Source: Usitatibacter rugosus (GTDB lineage: Bacteria; Pseudomonadota; Gammaproteobacteria; Burkholderiales; Usitatibacteraceae). From it: 64,000 bases of DNA. The notes beneath the pieces are model-generated. The model ran no database searches and had not been told where the DNA came from. It saw nothing but the letters and a program-made list of their open reading frames with translations. Positions 54,023 to 62,913 of this stretch are shown here, piece after piece. Location: assembly GCF_013003965.1 (NCBI RefSeq), contig NZ_CP053069.1, forward strand, positions 3,379,419 to 3,443,418, given 5' to 3'. Position numbers and translations under genes: made by a program. Positions within the stretch are counted from its first letter, which is position 1. The number at the start of each line of letters is the position of its first letter.

Positions 54023-55156
54023 ATGGCCGGGTTCGTCATGAAGCAGGCGGGCAGCGTGCCCGCCCGCTGGGACCAGGCGATCGGCGTCTTCGATTCGGGC
54101 AGCGGCGGCATGGTCGCCGCTTCCTACCTCGCGCGGATGCTGAAGGACTCCGGCATTGCCGCCGGAACGTACTTCTTCGGCGACACCGCCAACCTCCCGT
54201 ACGGCAAGCGAACGCAGGAGAACGTCGCCGCCCTCTCCGACGCGGTGATCGAGCGGCTGGCGCCTGTCTGCCCGGTCATCGGCATCGCGTGCAACACGGC
54301 GAGCGCGGCGTGGAGCAACTTCGGGCGCGCCGGAAAAGCGGGCACGCGCCCGCAGGTGTTCAGCGTCGTCCAGGTGGCCGCCGAGCTCGGCTACGAGCGG
54401 GCGCGCACCGTGCTCGACGCGCGCTCCAACCTGCGGACCAAGGTCGTCGGCGTGCTGGGCACCGAACTCACGGCCACCATCCAGTCGCACGCGGCGGTGA
54501 TCGTGCAGCTCCACCGCGCCGCGCTCAGCAAGGCGATCGGCCACGAGCTGCCGCTCGTGCCCTACGAGTTCGGTCCCGCCGGCCTTCGTCCCACGCTGCC
54601 GGCCGGCACCATCGACTTCGCCACCACGCCGCACATCGGGGTGCTGCGCGAGGACGAGCAGGCGCCCGGCGGCACCACGCGCGCGGCGATCGTGAACTGG
54701 GACCCGCCCGCGGAGCTGCCCCAGGCGGTACGCATCGTGGCCCGCGACGCGCAGAAGCTCGTGGCGGCCGTGGACGTGGCGCACATCCTCGACGAGGAGG
54801 GCCGCGTGAAGATGGAGTGGCGCGATCGCCTCTCCGAGTACCTCGCGCAGGTCTCGCAGGACCTCATGCAGCGCCGGGCGACGTCGCTCATCCTCGGATG
54901 CACGCACTTCGAATACTTCGAGCGCGATTTCTCCATGCTGCTGCCCACGCTCGCGGCGCGCGGCGGCATCGTAAGCCCGTCGGGCGCGCTCGCCACGCGG
55001 CTGCTCGACGCCTACCTCGCCTACATCGAGGCGCATCCCGTGCAGCCGGTCGTCGAGGCGCGCGCGGCGTGCTTCCAGTTTTCCGGGGAACGGCCGCCCG
55101 ACGCCACGTTCAAAGCACTGGGCCTCGCGGAAGTCACCCTGGTTTCCCCGACCTGA
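54023..55156 (+). CDS. MurI-like Asp/Glu racemase-superfamily protein, enlarged
   Basis: A 377-residue protein with the glutamate-racemase framework: IGVFDSGSGGMVAASYLA, YFFGDTANLPYGKRTQENV, GIACNTASAAW (first catalytic Cys) and LILGCTHFEYFE (second Cys). Both cysteines are conserved, so racemisation is possible. It is about 100 residues longer than MurI (260-290), with the extra part mainly between residues about 165 and 265 (VPYEFGPAGLRPTLPAGTIDFATTPHIGVL...). Position 13 bp behind the antiporter suggests it racemises the amino acid handled by this operon rather than making cell-wall D-Glu. Confidence 0.82.
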   Translation: MAGFVMKQAGSVPARWDQAIGVFDSGSGGMVAASYLARMLKDSGIAAGTYFFGDTANLPYGKRTQENVAALSDAVIERLAPVCPVIGIACNTASAAWSNFGRAGKAGTRPQVFSVVQVAAELGYERARTVLDARSNLRTKVVGVLGTELTATIQSHAAVIVQLHRAALSKAIGHELPLVPYEFGPAGLRPTLPAGTIDFATTPHIGVLREDEQAPGGTTRAAIVNWDPPAELPQAVRIVARDAQKLVAAVDVAHILDEEGRVKMEWRDRLSEYLAQVSQDLMQRRATSLILGCTHFEYFERDFSMLLPTLAARGGIVSPSGALATRLLDAYLAYIEAHPVQPVVEARAACFQFSGERPPDATFKALGLAEVTLVSPT

Positions 55157-55183
55157 ACTCACTCAAAGAAAAGGAGCTCCTCC

Positions 55184-55759
55184 ATGTTGCGATTCCTCAC
55201 ATCCCTCTTCGCTGTCCTCGCCCTCGCGGTGCCGGTCTCGTCGGCCTGGGCGGACTCGTACAGCGACACCATCAACCTCTTCAAGAAAGCCGGCGCGAGC
55301 GGCCGGTTCTTCGACAATGCCTATGGGTACGCGGTCTTCCCGAACATCGGGAAAGGCGGCGTGGGCATCGGCGGCGCCTACGGCAAGGGCCACGTCTACC
55401 AGAAGGGGGCGTATGTCGGCGACACCTCGATGACGCAGGTGAGCGTCGGGCTGCAGCTCGGAGGCCAGGGCTACAGCATGATCGTGTTCTTCGAGGACGA
55501 GCGCGCGTTCAAGGAGTTCACCGGCGGCAACTTCGAGTTCGGCGCCGAAGCTTCGGCGGTCGCGATCACGGCGGCGGCCAACGCGAAGGGCAGCACGGCC
55601 GGTTCGTCGGCGGGCGCGAGCGGCGGCAAGAACGACGCCGTCACCGCGGGCCACAAGTACAACAAGGGCATGGCGACCTTCACCATCGCCAAGGGCGGCC
55701 TGATGTACGAGGCCTCCATCAGCGGGCAGAAATTCAACTACAAGCCTAGGAAGGCGTAA
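55184..55759 (+). CDS. SYLF/Ysc84-domain lipid-binding protein, secreted
   Basis: A 191-residue protein with a signal peptide (about residues 1-23, ending AWA) and a SYLF-type domain: INLFKKAGASGRFFDNAYGYAVFPNIGKGGVGIGGAYGKGHVY. SYLF proteins bind phosphoinositides in eukaryotes; the role of bacterial periplasmic versions is not well defined. An AAGGAG site precedes the ATG. The stop overlaps the convergent FUSC gene by 14 bases. Confidence 0.88.
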   Translation: MLRFLTSLFAVLALAVPVSSAWADSYSDTINLFKKAGASGRFFDNAYGYAVFPNIGKGGVGIGGAYGKGHVYQKGAYVGDTSMTQVSVGLQLGGQGYSMIVFFEDERAFKEFTGGNFEFGAEASAVAITAAANAKGSTAGSSAGASGGKNDAVTAGHKYNKGMATFTIAKGGLMYEASISGQKFNYKPRKA

Positions 55760-56531
55760 CCGGAGGCTGCAGCAACGCCAGCCGCTCGCGCAGCGGCGGC
55801 ACGCAGTTCGCGCCCTGCTCCGCCAAAGCGGCGGACAGGGCGTCCATCCCCAGCCGCATCACCGCGATCACGCGGGCCACGTCGACGTCGATGGCCTGCC
55901 CCACCTTCTGCTCGCGCTGCGTGTCGCGCACGGCCTTCACGACGGCCGCAATGGCGTCGTGCACCTTGCCCTCGGCAACCCGCGGCCGGATCTCGCCGCG
56001 ATCCAGCGCGTCCAGCAGCCCGGCCGTGGCCTGCAGCACCTGGAGCGCGGCACGCTGGAGGTCGTCGTGCCCGCGCACCGGCCACACGAAGAACGTCACG
56101 GCGAGCCCCGCCACGATGCCCACGGCCGTGTTCGCCGCGCGCATCAGGTCGTACTCGAGGGCATTGGCGCCATGCATGGCGAGCGTGATGATGCCGATGG
56201 TGACGCCGATCCGCGCCACCGGCACGCCCCAGCCGAAGCCCACCGCGATCAGCGCCGTGAGCGCGACGGAAGCGCCCACCGACCAGAAGTTGGGGCCCAC
56301 GAGCGCGGTGATGATCATCGCGGAGGCCATCCCCGCGATCGTGCCCTTCACGCGGTTCATGGACGTGGCGAGGTCCTCGCCGACGCTGGTGCCGACGACC
56401 AGCGACGCCGTGAACGCGCTGTAGACCGCGTACTGGTTGTATTGCCCGAGCGTGAGCAGGTAGCCCAGTCCGGCCGCGATGCCGACCTTGGCGCAATAGC
56501 GCCACTGCGAGCCGTTCAGCTTGAACGTCAC
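55746..56531 (-). CDS. FUSC-family inner-membrane protein
   Basis: A 261-residue membrane protein starting at GTG 56531 (TFKLNGSQWRYCAKVGIAAGLGYLL), overlapping the outer-membrane-factor stop (GTGA). About six hydrophobic helices fill residues 10-155, followed by a cytosolic helical domain. The FUSC/aromatic-acid-exporter (AaeB-like) pattern YAVYSAFTASLVVGTSVGEDL is clear. Normal AaeB proteins have two such halves (about 650 residues), so this is a half-size form. As last gene of the efflux operon it may assist export of aromatic acids. Confidence 0.82.
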   Translation of the reverse strand: MTFKLNGSQWRYCAKVGIAAGLGYLLTLGQYNQYAVYSAFTASLVVGTSVGEDLATSMNRVKGTIAGMASAMIITALVGPNFWSVGASVALTALIAVGFGWGVPVARIGVTIGIITLAMHGANALEYDLMRAANTAVGIVAGLAVTFFVWPVRGHDDLQRAALQVLQATAGLLDALDRGEIRPRVAEGKVHDAIAAVVKAVRDTQREQKVGQAIDVDVARVIAVMRLGMDALSAALAEQGANCVPPLRERLALLQPPVTPS

Positions 56532-57934
56532 TGCTGCGCGGGCGGCTTCGGGGGCGGTTCGGGCGGCACCCAGCCGCCGCCCAGCGCGCGGTAGAGCGCC
56601 ACGACCGCGGAGAGCTGCAGGCGCTGCGCGTCGGCCACGGAGAGCTCGGCCGCGAAGAGCTGGCGCTCCGCATCGAGGAGGTCGAGGTAGCTCGAGTAAC
56701 CGTTGTCGTAGCGCAGGTTCGCGAGCCGGTAGGCGCGGCGTAGCGCGCTGACCGACTGCTGGCGCGCCGACACGCGCTCCGAGGACTGGCGCGTGGCCGT
56801 GAGCGCGGAGCGCGTCTCCGCGAACGCCTGGATCACCGTGTTGCGGTACGCCGCGATCGCCGCGCGCTCGCTCGCCGTGGCGAGATCGACCTGGGCCGCC
56901 GTCCGCCCGCTGTTGAAGACCGGCATGGTGAGCGCGCCCACGAAGCTCCACGCGCGCGCCGGCCCCGAGAAGAGGTCGCCGAACGCGAGGCTCTCGCCGC
57001 CATAGGCGCCGGTGAGGCCGATGACCGGGAAGTAAGCCGCGCGGGCACCGGCGATGCGCGCCTGGGCCGCCCGCAAGGTCTGCTCCGCTTCCTGGATGTC
57101 GGGGCGGCGAAGCAATAGATCCGAAGGCATGCCCTCGGGCAGCGCGGGCGGCACGGGGATCACGTCGATGTCCTTGCCGCGGACCACGCCGCCTTCCACG
57201 AGCTCGCGCGGGCTCATGCCGGTCAGCGCCGCGAAGGAGCCTTCGGCGCTGGAGAGCGCATCCTGGATGTCGGGGATGGCGGCGCGCGCGGTGGCGAGCT
57301 CGTTCTCCGCCTGGCGCACGTCGAGCTCGGAGGTGATGCCACGCGAGAAGCGCTTCAGGCGCAGGTCGTACGAGGCCACGCGCGACTCGAGCGTCCTGCG
57401 GGCGACGTCGAGCTGCGCATCGAGCGAGCGGATGAGGAAGTAGGTGAGCGCCACCTGCGAAGCGAGCTCGAGCTCCACCGCATCGCGCGCGTATGTGGAG
57501 GCGAGGAGATCGGACCGGGATGCGGCCACCTCATTGCGCAGCCGTCCCCAGAGATCGACCTCCCACGACGCGGTGAGCCCCGCTTGATAAACCGTGGTGG
57601 GACCCGTGGGCGGCGGGTTCGTATCCTGCGAGAGGCGCGCGCGGCCGGCGCCAGCCTGGGCGTCGAACGACGGGAAGAGGAAGGAGCGCGAGGCGCCGAG
57701 TCGGGCCTGCGAGGCATCCACGCGCGCCATCGCGGCCTCGAGCGTCGGGCTCTGCGCGAAGGCCATGGCGATCGCCTGGTCCAGCACCGGGTCCTGGAAG
57801 CTCTTCCACCAGTCCTTCACGACCGGCGTGACGACCATGCCCGCCGGCGCCTCGGTGGGCGGCAGGTTGTATTGCGGCGTGCACGCGGCGAGCAGCGCCG
57901 CGATGGCCGTGATGGCGAGCGGCCTAGTCGTCAT
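56528..57934 (-). CDS. Efflux outer-membrane factor (NodT/TolC-like lipoprotein)
   Basis: A 468-residue outer-membrane factor with a lipoprotein signal (MTTRPLAITAIAALLAAC) and the duplicated TolC-like helical repeats (LASQVALTYFLIRSLDAQLDVARRTLESR in the first half; LATASERAAIAAYRNTVIQAFAETRSAL in the second). It provides the exit duct for the RND pump. Its start overlaps the RND pump stop by 11 bases. Confidence 0.93.
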   Translation of the reverse strand: MTTRPLAITAIAALLAACTPQYNLPPTEAPAGMVVTPVVKDWWKSFQDPVLDQAIAMAFAQSPTLEAAMARVDASQARLGASRSFLFPSFDAQAGAGRARLSQDTNPPPTGPTTVYQAGLTASWEVDLWGRLRNEVAASRSDLLASTYARDAVELELASQVALTYFLIRSLDAQLDVARRTLESRVASYDLRLKRFSRGITSELDVRQAENELATARAAIPDIQDALSSAEGSFAALTGMSPRELVEGGVVRGKDIDVIPVPPALPEGMPSDLLLRRPDIQEAEQTLRAAQARIAGARAAYFPVIGLTGAYGGESLAFGDLFSGPARAWSFVGALTMPVFNSGRTAAQVDLATASERAAIAAYRNTVIQAFAETRSALTATRQSSERVSARQQSVSALRRAYRLANLRYDNGYSSYLDLLDAERQLFAAELSVADAQRLQLSAVVALYRALGGGWVPPEPPPKPPAQQ

Positions 57935-60900
57935 GGCCCGCCTCCGGAACGGCCGCCGGCGGTGGCGCGGACTTCTTCCCGCCGGAGCCGATGATCAGCC
58001 GGAAGAAGAGCGGCACGAAGAAGATCGCGATGAAGGTCGCCGCGAGCATGCCGCCGATCACGGGCCAGCCGAGCGCATGGCGGCTCGCCGCACCCGCGCC
58101 GCTGGAGAGCACGAGCGGCACGCAGCCGAGGATGAACGCAAGCGAGGTCATCACGATCGGCCGGAAGCGTTGCCGCGCCGATTCGATCGCCGCCTCGCCC
58201 GGCGGCAAGCCCTCCTCCATCTTGAGCACGGCGAATTCCACGATCAGGATCGCGTTCTTCGCCGCGAGGCCCACGAGGGTCACGAGGCCCACCTGGAAGT
58301 ACACGTCGTTGTTGAGGCCGCGCAGCCACACCGCGAGGACGGCGCCGAAGAGCGCGAACGGCACGGCCGTGATCACCGCGAACGGCAGCGACCAACGCTC
58401 GTACTGCGCCGCGAGGATCAGGAACACCATGATGATGCCGAAGCCGAACGCGAACACCGCGGTGCCCGACGCCTGCTTCTCCTGGAACGCGCTGCCGGTC
58501 CACGCGAGCGAGTAGTCCGTGGTGGACACCTCGTTCACCACCTCCTCCAGCGCGGCGATGACCTGGCCCGTGGACGTGCCCTGCGCGGGCGTCGCGACGA
58601 TCTTCGCCGCGGGGAACACGTTGAAGCGCTCCACCAGCTCCGGACCCGGGATCTTCGAGGTCCGCACGAGCGCGTTCAGCGGAATCATGTCGCCGGTATT
58701 CGAGCGCACGAAGACGTTGCGGATGTCCTCCGGGTTCGCGCGGAAATCCGCCTCGCTCTGGATCTGCACCTTGTACGTGCGGCCGAACTTGTTGAAGTCG
58801 TTCACGTACAGCGAGCCGAACGTGGCCTGCAACGCGTCGAAGATCGAGTTCACGGGCACGCCGATCGCCTTGGCCTTCTCGCGGTCCACGTCGAGGAAGA
58901 CTTGCGGCACCGTGGGCTTGAACGTGGTCGTGATGCTCGCGAACTCGGGGCGCTTCTGCGCGGCCTCGACCACCTTCTGGGCCTCGGCGCCGATCGCGGC
59001 GGACGGCGCGCCGGTGCGGCTCTGCAGGTAGGCCTCGACGCCGCCCGTGGTGGAGAGTCCGATGATCGGCGGCGGGTTGAAGGCGAAGAGCAGGCCTTCC
59101 TTCACGGCCCCGTTGGCGGCGAGGGCTCTCTTGGCGAGCGCGAACGAATCCTGGCCCGGGCCCTTCCGCTCCTCCCAATCCTTGAGCGTGATGAACATCG
59201 CGCCGGCGTTGGGGCGGATGGTGCTGGAGAGCAGGTCATAGCCCGGCAGCGCGATGATGTACTTGGTCTCCGGGAACTTGCCGATGACGGCCTCGGCGCC
59301 GCGGATCGTCGCGTCGGCGCGGCTGAACGAGGCCGCGTCCGGCATGATCGAGGCCATCATGATGTAGCCCTGGTCCTCGTCGGGGACGAGCCCGCCCGGC
59401 ACGTGCTTGAAGAGCAGGAACATGCACCCCAGCAGCACCAGGATGAGCGTGAACGCGATGGCCACCCGCCGCGAGATGAACGCGACGCCGCCCGCGAACT
59501 TCTGCGTGAGCTTCTCGAAGCCGGTGTTGAACGCGCGGAAGAAGCGGTTGGGCTCGTGGTGCCCGGGCTTGAGGAGGATCGCGCACAGGGCGGGCGTCAA
59601 CGTGAGCGCGACGATGCCCGAGATGGTCACCGAGATCGCGATCGTCACCGCGAACTGCTTGTACATCTGGCCGGTGAAGCCTCCCATGAACGCCACGGGG
59701 ACGAACACGGCGCAGAGCACGAGCACGATCGCCACCACCGGGCCGGAGACCTCTTCCATCGCCTTGATGGCCGCGTCCTTCGGCGAGAGATGCTCCTCCT
59801 TCATCAAACGCTCGACGTTCTCCAGCACCACGATCGCGTCGTCCACGACGATGCCGATGGCGAGCACCAGGCCGAAGAGCGTCAGCAAATTGATCGAGAA
59901 ACCGAGGGCATACATGCCCGCGAAGGTGCCGATGAGCGAGATCGGCACGGCGATCGAGGGGATCAGCGTCGCGCGGATGTTCTGCAGGAAGAGGAACACC
60001 ACGAGGAACACGAGCACGATCGCCTCGAAGAGCGTGTGCACGACTTCCTTCACCGAGATGCGCACGAAGGTCGTCGTGTCGTAAGGCACGTCGTAGCGCA
60101 TGCCCTGCGGGAAGCGGGCCTTGGCGTTCTCCAGCGTCTCGTAGACCTTGTCCGCCACGCCGAGCGCGTTGGCGCCGGGCTGCTGGTAGATGCCGATCAG
60201 CGCGGCGGGCTTGCCGTTCACGCGCGCCTGCATCGAGTAGTCCTTGGCCGCGATCTCGACCCGCGCCACGTCCTTCACGCGGATGCGCGAGCCGTCGGAC
60301 GACGAGCGGATGATGATCTCGGCGAACTCCTCGGGCTCCTCGAGGCGGCCCTTCGTGGTCACCGTGTACGTGAACTCGACGGGCTTGTTGAGGGGCTCGG
60401 CACCGATCTTGCCCGCGGCGAACTGCGCGTTCTGCTCCTTGATCGCGTTCACGACGTCGGTGGGCGTGAGGCCAAGCTGCGAGAGGCGGTCCGGCCGCAG
60501 CCAGATGCGCATCGCGTAGTCCTTGGCGCCCATGATCGTCGCGTCGCCGACGCCGGGGATGCGCTTCATCTCGTCGAGGATGTTGAGATCCACGTAGTTC
60601 GAGAGGAACACCTGGTCGTGCGCGGGATTGTCCGAGGTGATCGAGGCGAAGAGGAGGATCGACGTGGACTTCTTCTTCACCGTGACGCCCTGGCGCTTCA
60701 CTTCCTCGGGCAGCACCGGGAGCGCGGCCTGCACGCGGTTGTTCACGTTGATCGTCGCCTGGTCGGGATCGGTGCCGATCGCGAAGTAGACGTTGAGCGT
60801 CATCGTGCCGTCGGCGGAGGCGGCCGACTGCAGGTAGATCATGTCCTCGACGCCGTTCACCTGCTGCTCGATCGGAGCGGCGACGGTCTGCGAGATCACG

Positions 60901-61067
60901 TCGGGCGAGGCGCCGGAGTAGAACGCGCTCACCGAGACCACGGGGGGCAACAGGTTCGGGTACTGCTCGATCGAGAGCGCCTTCATCGCGCCCAGGCCGC
61001 CCAGCACGATGATGATCGAGATGACGCTCGCGAAGATCGGTCGCTCGATGAAGAACTTGGAGAACAT
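57924..61067 (-). CDS. RND efflux pump, inner-membrane transporter (AcrB/MexB-like)
   Basis: A 1047-residue hydrophobe/amphiphile efflux (HAE1) transporter. Twelve transmembrane helices with the essential Asp pair in LAIGIVVDDAIVVLENVERLM and GLAAKNAILIVEFAVL of the second half; the periplasmic porter/docking domains show YNQQPGANALGVAD-like features (GIYQQPGANALGVADKVYE) and a C-terminal SGAGAASRHALGWPVIGGM. It uses the proton gradient to pump drugs, solvents or aromatics. The long open frame on the opposite strand (57594-62309) is only a codon-bias shadow. Confidence 0.95.
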   Translation of the reverse strand: MFSKFFIERPIFASVISIIIVLGGLGAMKALSIEQYPNLLPPVVSVSAFYSGASPDVISQTVAAPIEQQVNGVEDMIYLQSAASADGTMTLNVYFAIGTDPDQATINVNNRVQAALPVLPEEVKRQGVTVKKKSTSILLFASITSDNPAHDQVFLSNYVDLNILDEMKRIPGVGDATIMGAKDYAMRIWLRPDRLSQLGLTPTDVVNAIKEQNAQFAAGKIGAEPLNKPVEFTYTVTTKGRLEEPEEFAEIIIRSSSDGSRIRVKDVARVEIAAKDYSMQARVNGKPAALIGIYQQPGANALGVADKVYETLENAKARFPQGMRYDVPYDTTTFVRISVKEVVHTLFEAIVLVFLVVFLFLQNIRATLIPSIAVPISLIGTFAGMYALGFSINLLTLFGLVLAIGIVVDDAIVVLENVERLMKEEHLSPKDAAIKAMEEVSGPVVAIVLVLCAVFVPVAFMGGFTGQMYKQFAVTIAISVTISGIVALTLTPALCAILLKPGHHEPNRFFRAFNTGFEKLTQKFAGGVAFISRRVAIAFTLILVLLGCMFLLFKHVPGGLVPDEDQGYIMMASIMPDAASFSRADATIRGAEAVIGKFPETKYIIALPGYDLLSSTIRPNAGAMFITLKDWEERKGPGQDSFALAKRALAANGAVKEGLLFAFNPPPIIGLSTTGGVEAYLQSRTGAPSAAIGAEAQKVVEAAQKRPEFASITTTFKPTVPQVFLDVDREKAKAIGVPVNSIFDALQATFGSLYVNDFNKFGRTYKVQIQSEADFRANPEDIRNVFVRSNTGDMIPLNALVRTSKIPGPELVERFNVFPAAKIVATPAQGTSTGQVIAALEEVVNEVSTTDYSLAWTGSAFQEKQASGTAVFAFGFGIIMVFLILAAQYERWSLPFAVITAVPFALFGAVLAVWLRGLNNDVYFQVGLVTLVGLAAKNAILIVEFAVLKMEEGLPPGEAAIESARQRFRPIVMTSLAFILGCVPLVLSSGAGAASRHALGWPVIGGMLAATFIAIFFVPLFFRLIIGSGGKKSAPPPAAVPEAGHDD

Positions 61068-61097
61068 TTCGCGGGGCCTTTCAGCCTTGCGGGGGGA

Positions 61098-62279
61098 TCA
61101 GATCTTCTTCTTGGCTTCGGAGGGCAAGGGCGGCGGCGCGCCGGGAGGCGGCGTGGGCTTGGGTGCGACCGGCTTCACCTCGCTGCCGGGCCGTGCCTTC
61201 ATCAGCCCATCGACCACGACACGCTCGCCCGCCTTCACGCCGCTTTCCAGCACCACTTCGCCGTTGACCGAAGCACCCAGCTTTACCGGCCGCGCCTCGA
61301 CCTTGTTGTCCGGGTTCACGACCAGCACCAGCCGCGTGGCCTGCGCCTGGGTGATGGCGCGCTCGGGGACGGCGAGCACGTCCTTCAGGTCCCCGACGCT
61401 GATCAGCACGCGCACGAACTGGCCGGCCAGCACGGCCCCCTTCGGATTGGCGAACTCCGCGCGGGCACGCATCGTGCCCGTCTTGGTGTCGACCTTCGCG
61501 TCGGTGAAGTCGATGACGCCGCGCGATTCCGCGATCGTGCCGTCGGCCAGCTTCGCGCGCGCCTCGTAGCGCCGGTTCGGGGGCGCGGTGATCTTCCCGG
61601 CGCGAACCGCGGAGTTGTACTCGAGCATGTCGGCTTCGGCGATCGAGAAGTTCAGGTACAGCGGGTCCAGCTGCGAGATCGTCGTGAGGAGGCCGCCCTC
61701 GGGCGTGGGCGACACGAGGCTGCCCTCGCTCTTGTTTTCCTTGCTGGCGTAGCCGGCGATCGGCGCCACCACGTCGGTGTACGCCAGGTTGATTTCCGCT
61801 TGCTTGAGGTTGGCGCGCGCGGATTCGACGGCGGCCTTGGCGCTCTCGAAGCTGGAGTTGGCGTCGTCGAAGTCCTTGCGGCTGACGGCGTTTTCCTTGA
61901 ACAGCGGGACGATCCGGTCGCGGTCCTGGGTGGCGCGCTCGAGCGCCGCGTCGTTCTGGCGGACGACACCCTTGGCCTGGTCCACCGCGGCCTTGTACGT
62001 GTCCGGGTCGATCTTGAAGAGCACCTGGCCCTCCTTCACCTGCTGGCCCTCGGTGTAGAGGCGCTTCTGCAGGATGCCGGCGACCCGGGCGCGGACCTCG
62101 ACCTCGCGGTAGCCCGCGGTCTGGCCGACCTGCTCGTAGACGAGGGGGAGCGTGCGCGGGGCCAGCGTCACGACGCCGACCTCGGGAACGGGGGGCTTGG
62201 GGGGCGCGGCCTTCTCGCCGCAGGCCGCCAGGACGAGGGCGAGCGGGAGGGCGTGCCACAGGGGGGGAAACCGGCGCAT
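61098..62279 (-). CDS. RND efflux periplasmic adaptor (AcrA-like lipoprotein)
   Basis: A 393-residue adaptor. The ATG at 62279 was chosen because GAGGAGG precedes it and it gives a lipoprotein signal (MRRFPPLWHALPLALVLAACGEK; lipobox LAA-C). The alpha-hairpin is at about 95-165, flanked by lipoyl half motifs (RVAGILQKRLYTEGQQVKEGQ and NLAYTDVVAPIAGYASKENK), then a beta barrel (FVRVLISVGDLKDVLAVPERAI). It is the first gene of the efflux operon, 26 bp behind ampD. No local regulator is present. Confidence 0.94.
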   Translation of the reverse strand: MRRFPPLWHALPLALVLAACGEKAAPPKPPVPEVGVVTLAPRTLPLVYEQVGQTAGYREVEVRARVAGILQKRLYTEGQQVKEGQVLFKIDPDTYKAAVDQAKGVVRQNDAALERATQDRDRIVPLFKENAVSRKDFDDANSSFESAKAAVESARANLKQAEINLAYTDVVAPIAGYASKENKSEGSLVSPTPEGGLLTTISQLDPLYLNFSIAEADMLEYNSAVRAGKITAPPNRRYEARAKLADGTIAESRGVIDFTDAKVDTKTGTMRARAEFANPKGAVLAGQFVRVLISVGDLKDVLAVPERAITQAQATRLVLVVNPDNKVEARPVKLGASVNGEVVLESGVKAGERVVVDGLMKARPGSEVKPVAPKPTPPPGAPPPLPSEAKKKI

Positions 62280-62305
62280 CTTCAGTACCTCCTCGATCGC
62301 CAATC

Positions 62306-62806
62306 CTAGCCCAATCGCCCCCAGTCGAAACTTGGCCCCGGGTCCGTCTTGCGACCGGGCGCGATCTGTGAATGGCCGGTGAGGGGGACTGGCCCGTAGC
62401 GCTCGCGGAGCTTGGCCAGCAGGGCGTTCAGGGCGGCGTACTGCGCATCCTCGAACGGACGGTCATCGGTGCCCTCCATCTCGATGCCGATGGAGAAGTC
62501 GTTCACGCGCTCGCGCCCGTTCCAGCTCGAAACACCGGCGTGCCAGGCGCGCTGGTCGGTATCCACGAACTGGATCACCTCGCCGTCGCGCCGGATGAGG
62601 AAATGCGCCGAGACCTTGAGCGCCGCGATCCCCGCAAAGTACGGATGCGCTCCGGGGTGCAGCCGGTTCTGGAACAGCTCCTCGATATGCGGGCCGCCGA
62701 ACTCGCCGGGGGGCAGCGAGATGTTGTGGATCACGATCACGTCCACCGTCGCGCCAGCAGGGCGCTCGTCGAAATTAGGCGACGGTCGAAAGTCGGCGAG
62801 GATCAT
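62306..62806 (-). CDS. ampD: 1,6-anhydro-N-acetylmuramyl-L-alanine amidase AmpD
   Basis: A 166-residue zinc amidase. Zinc ligands: His in VIVIHNISLPPGEFGG, and His/Asp in LTGHSQIAPGRKTDPGP; the active-site Glu/Lys region SIGIEMEGTDDRPFEDAQY is present. It recycles cell-wall muropeptides in the cytoplasm by cutting the amide between anhydro-MurNAc and L-Ala. The start at 62806 (MILADFRPSPNF) is preferred; a frame extension of 8 codons runs into the palindromic repeat and is unlikely to be translated. Confidence 0.93.
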   Translation of the reverse strand: MILADFRPSPNFDERPAGATVDVIVIHNISLPPGEFGGPHIEELFQNRLHPGAHPYFAGIAALKVSAHFLIRRDGEVIQFVDTDQRAWHAGVSSWNGRERVNDFSIGIEMEGTDDRPFEDAQYAALNALLAKLRERYGPVPLTGHSQIAPGRKTDPGPSFDWGRLG

Positions 62807-62811
62807 GAATG

Positions 62812-62910
62812 AATTGGGGTCTGACTCCAATTGATTCCAAAGAACAAATGAATGGGGTCAGACTCCATTCATTTCCTGCGGGACAGTCCGAATGGAGTCT
62901 GACCCCATTC
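62812..62910. repeat. Three palindromic GGGTC-N-GA(C/CT)CC repeats
   Basis: Three inverted repeats with the core GGGGTC-(T/A)-GACTCC or its reverse: 62812-62832, 62846-62874 (the longest; 14-bp arms) and 62890-62910. They fill the space between the pilR stop and ampD and share the core of the element at 6019-6033. Several stable hairpins could form in the transcript from pilR into ampD. Confidence 0.75.
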
Positions 62911-62913
62911 ATT

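Noticed and set aside
57594-62309. A very long open reading frame on the plus strand opposite the efflux genes
   Set aside because: Its composition is Arg/His/Asp-rich low-complexity, typical of an antisense shadow of high-GC genes; the minus strand encodes clear AcrA, AcrB and TolC-type proteins.
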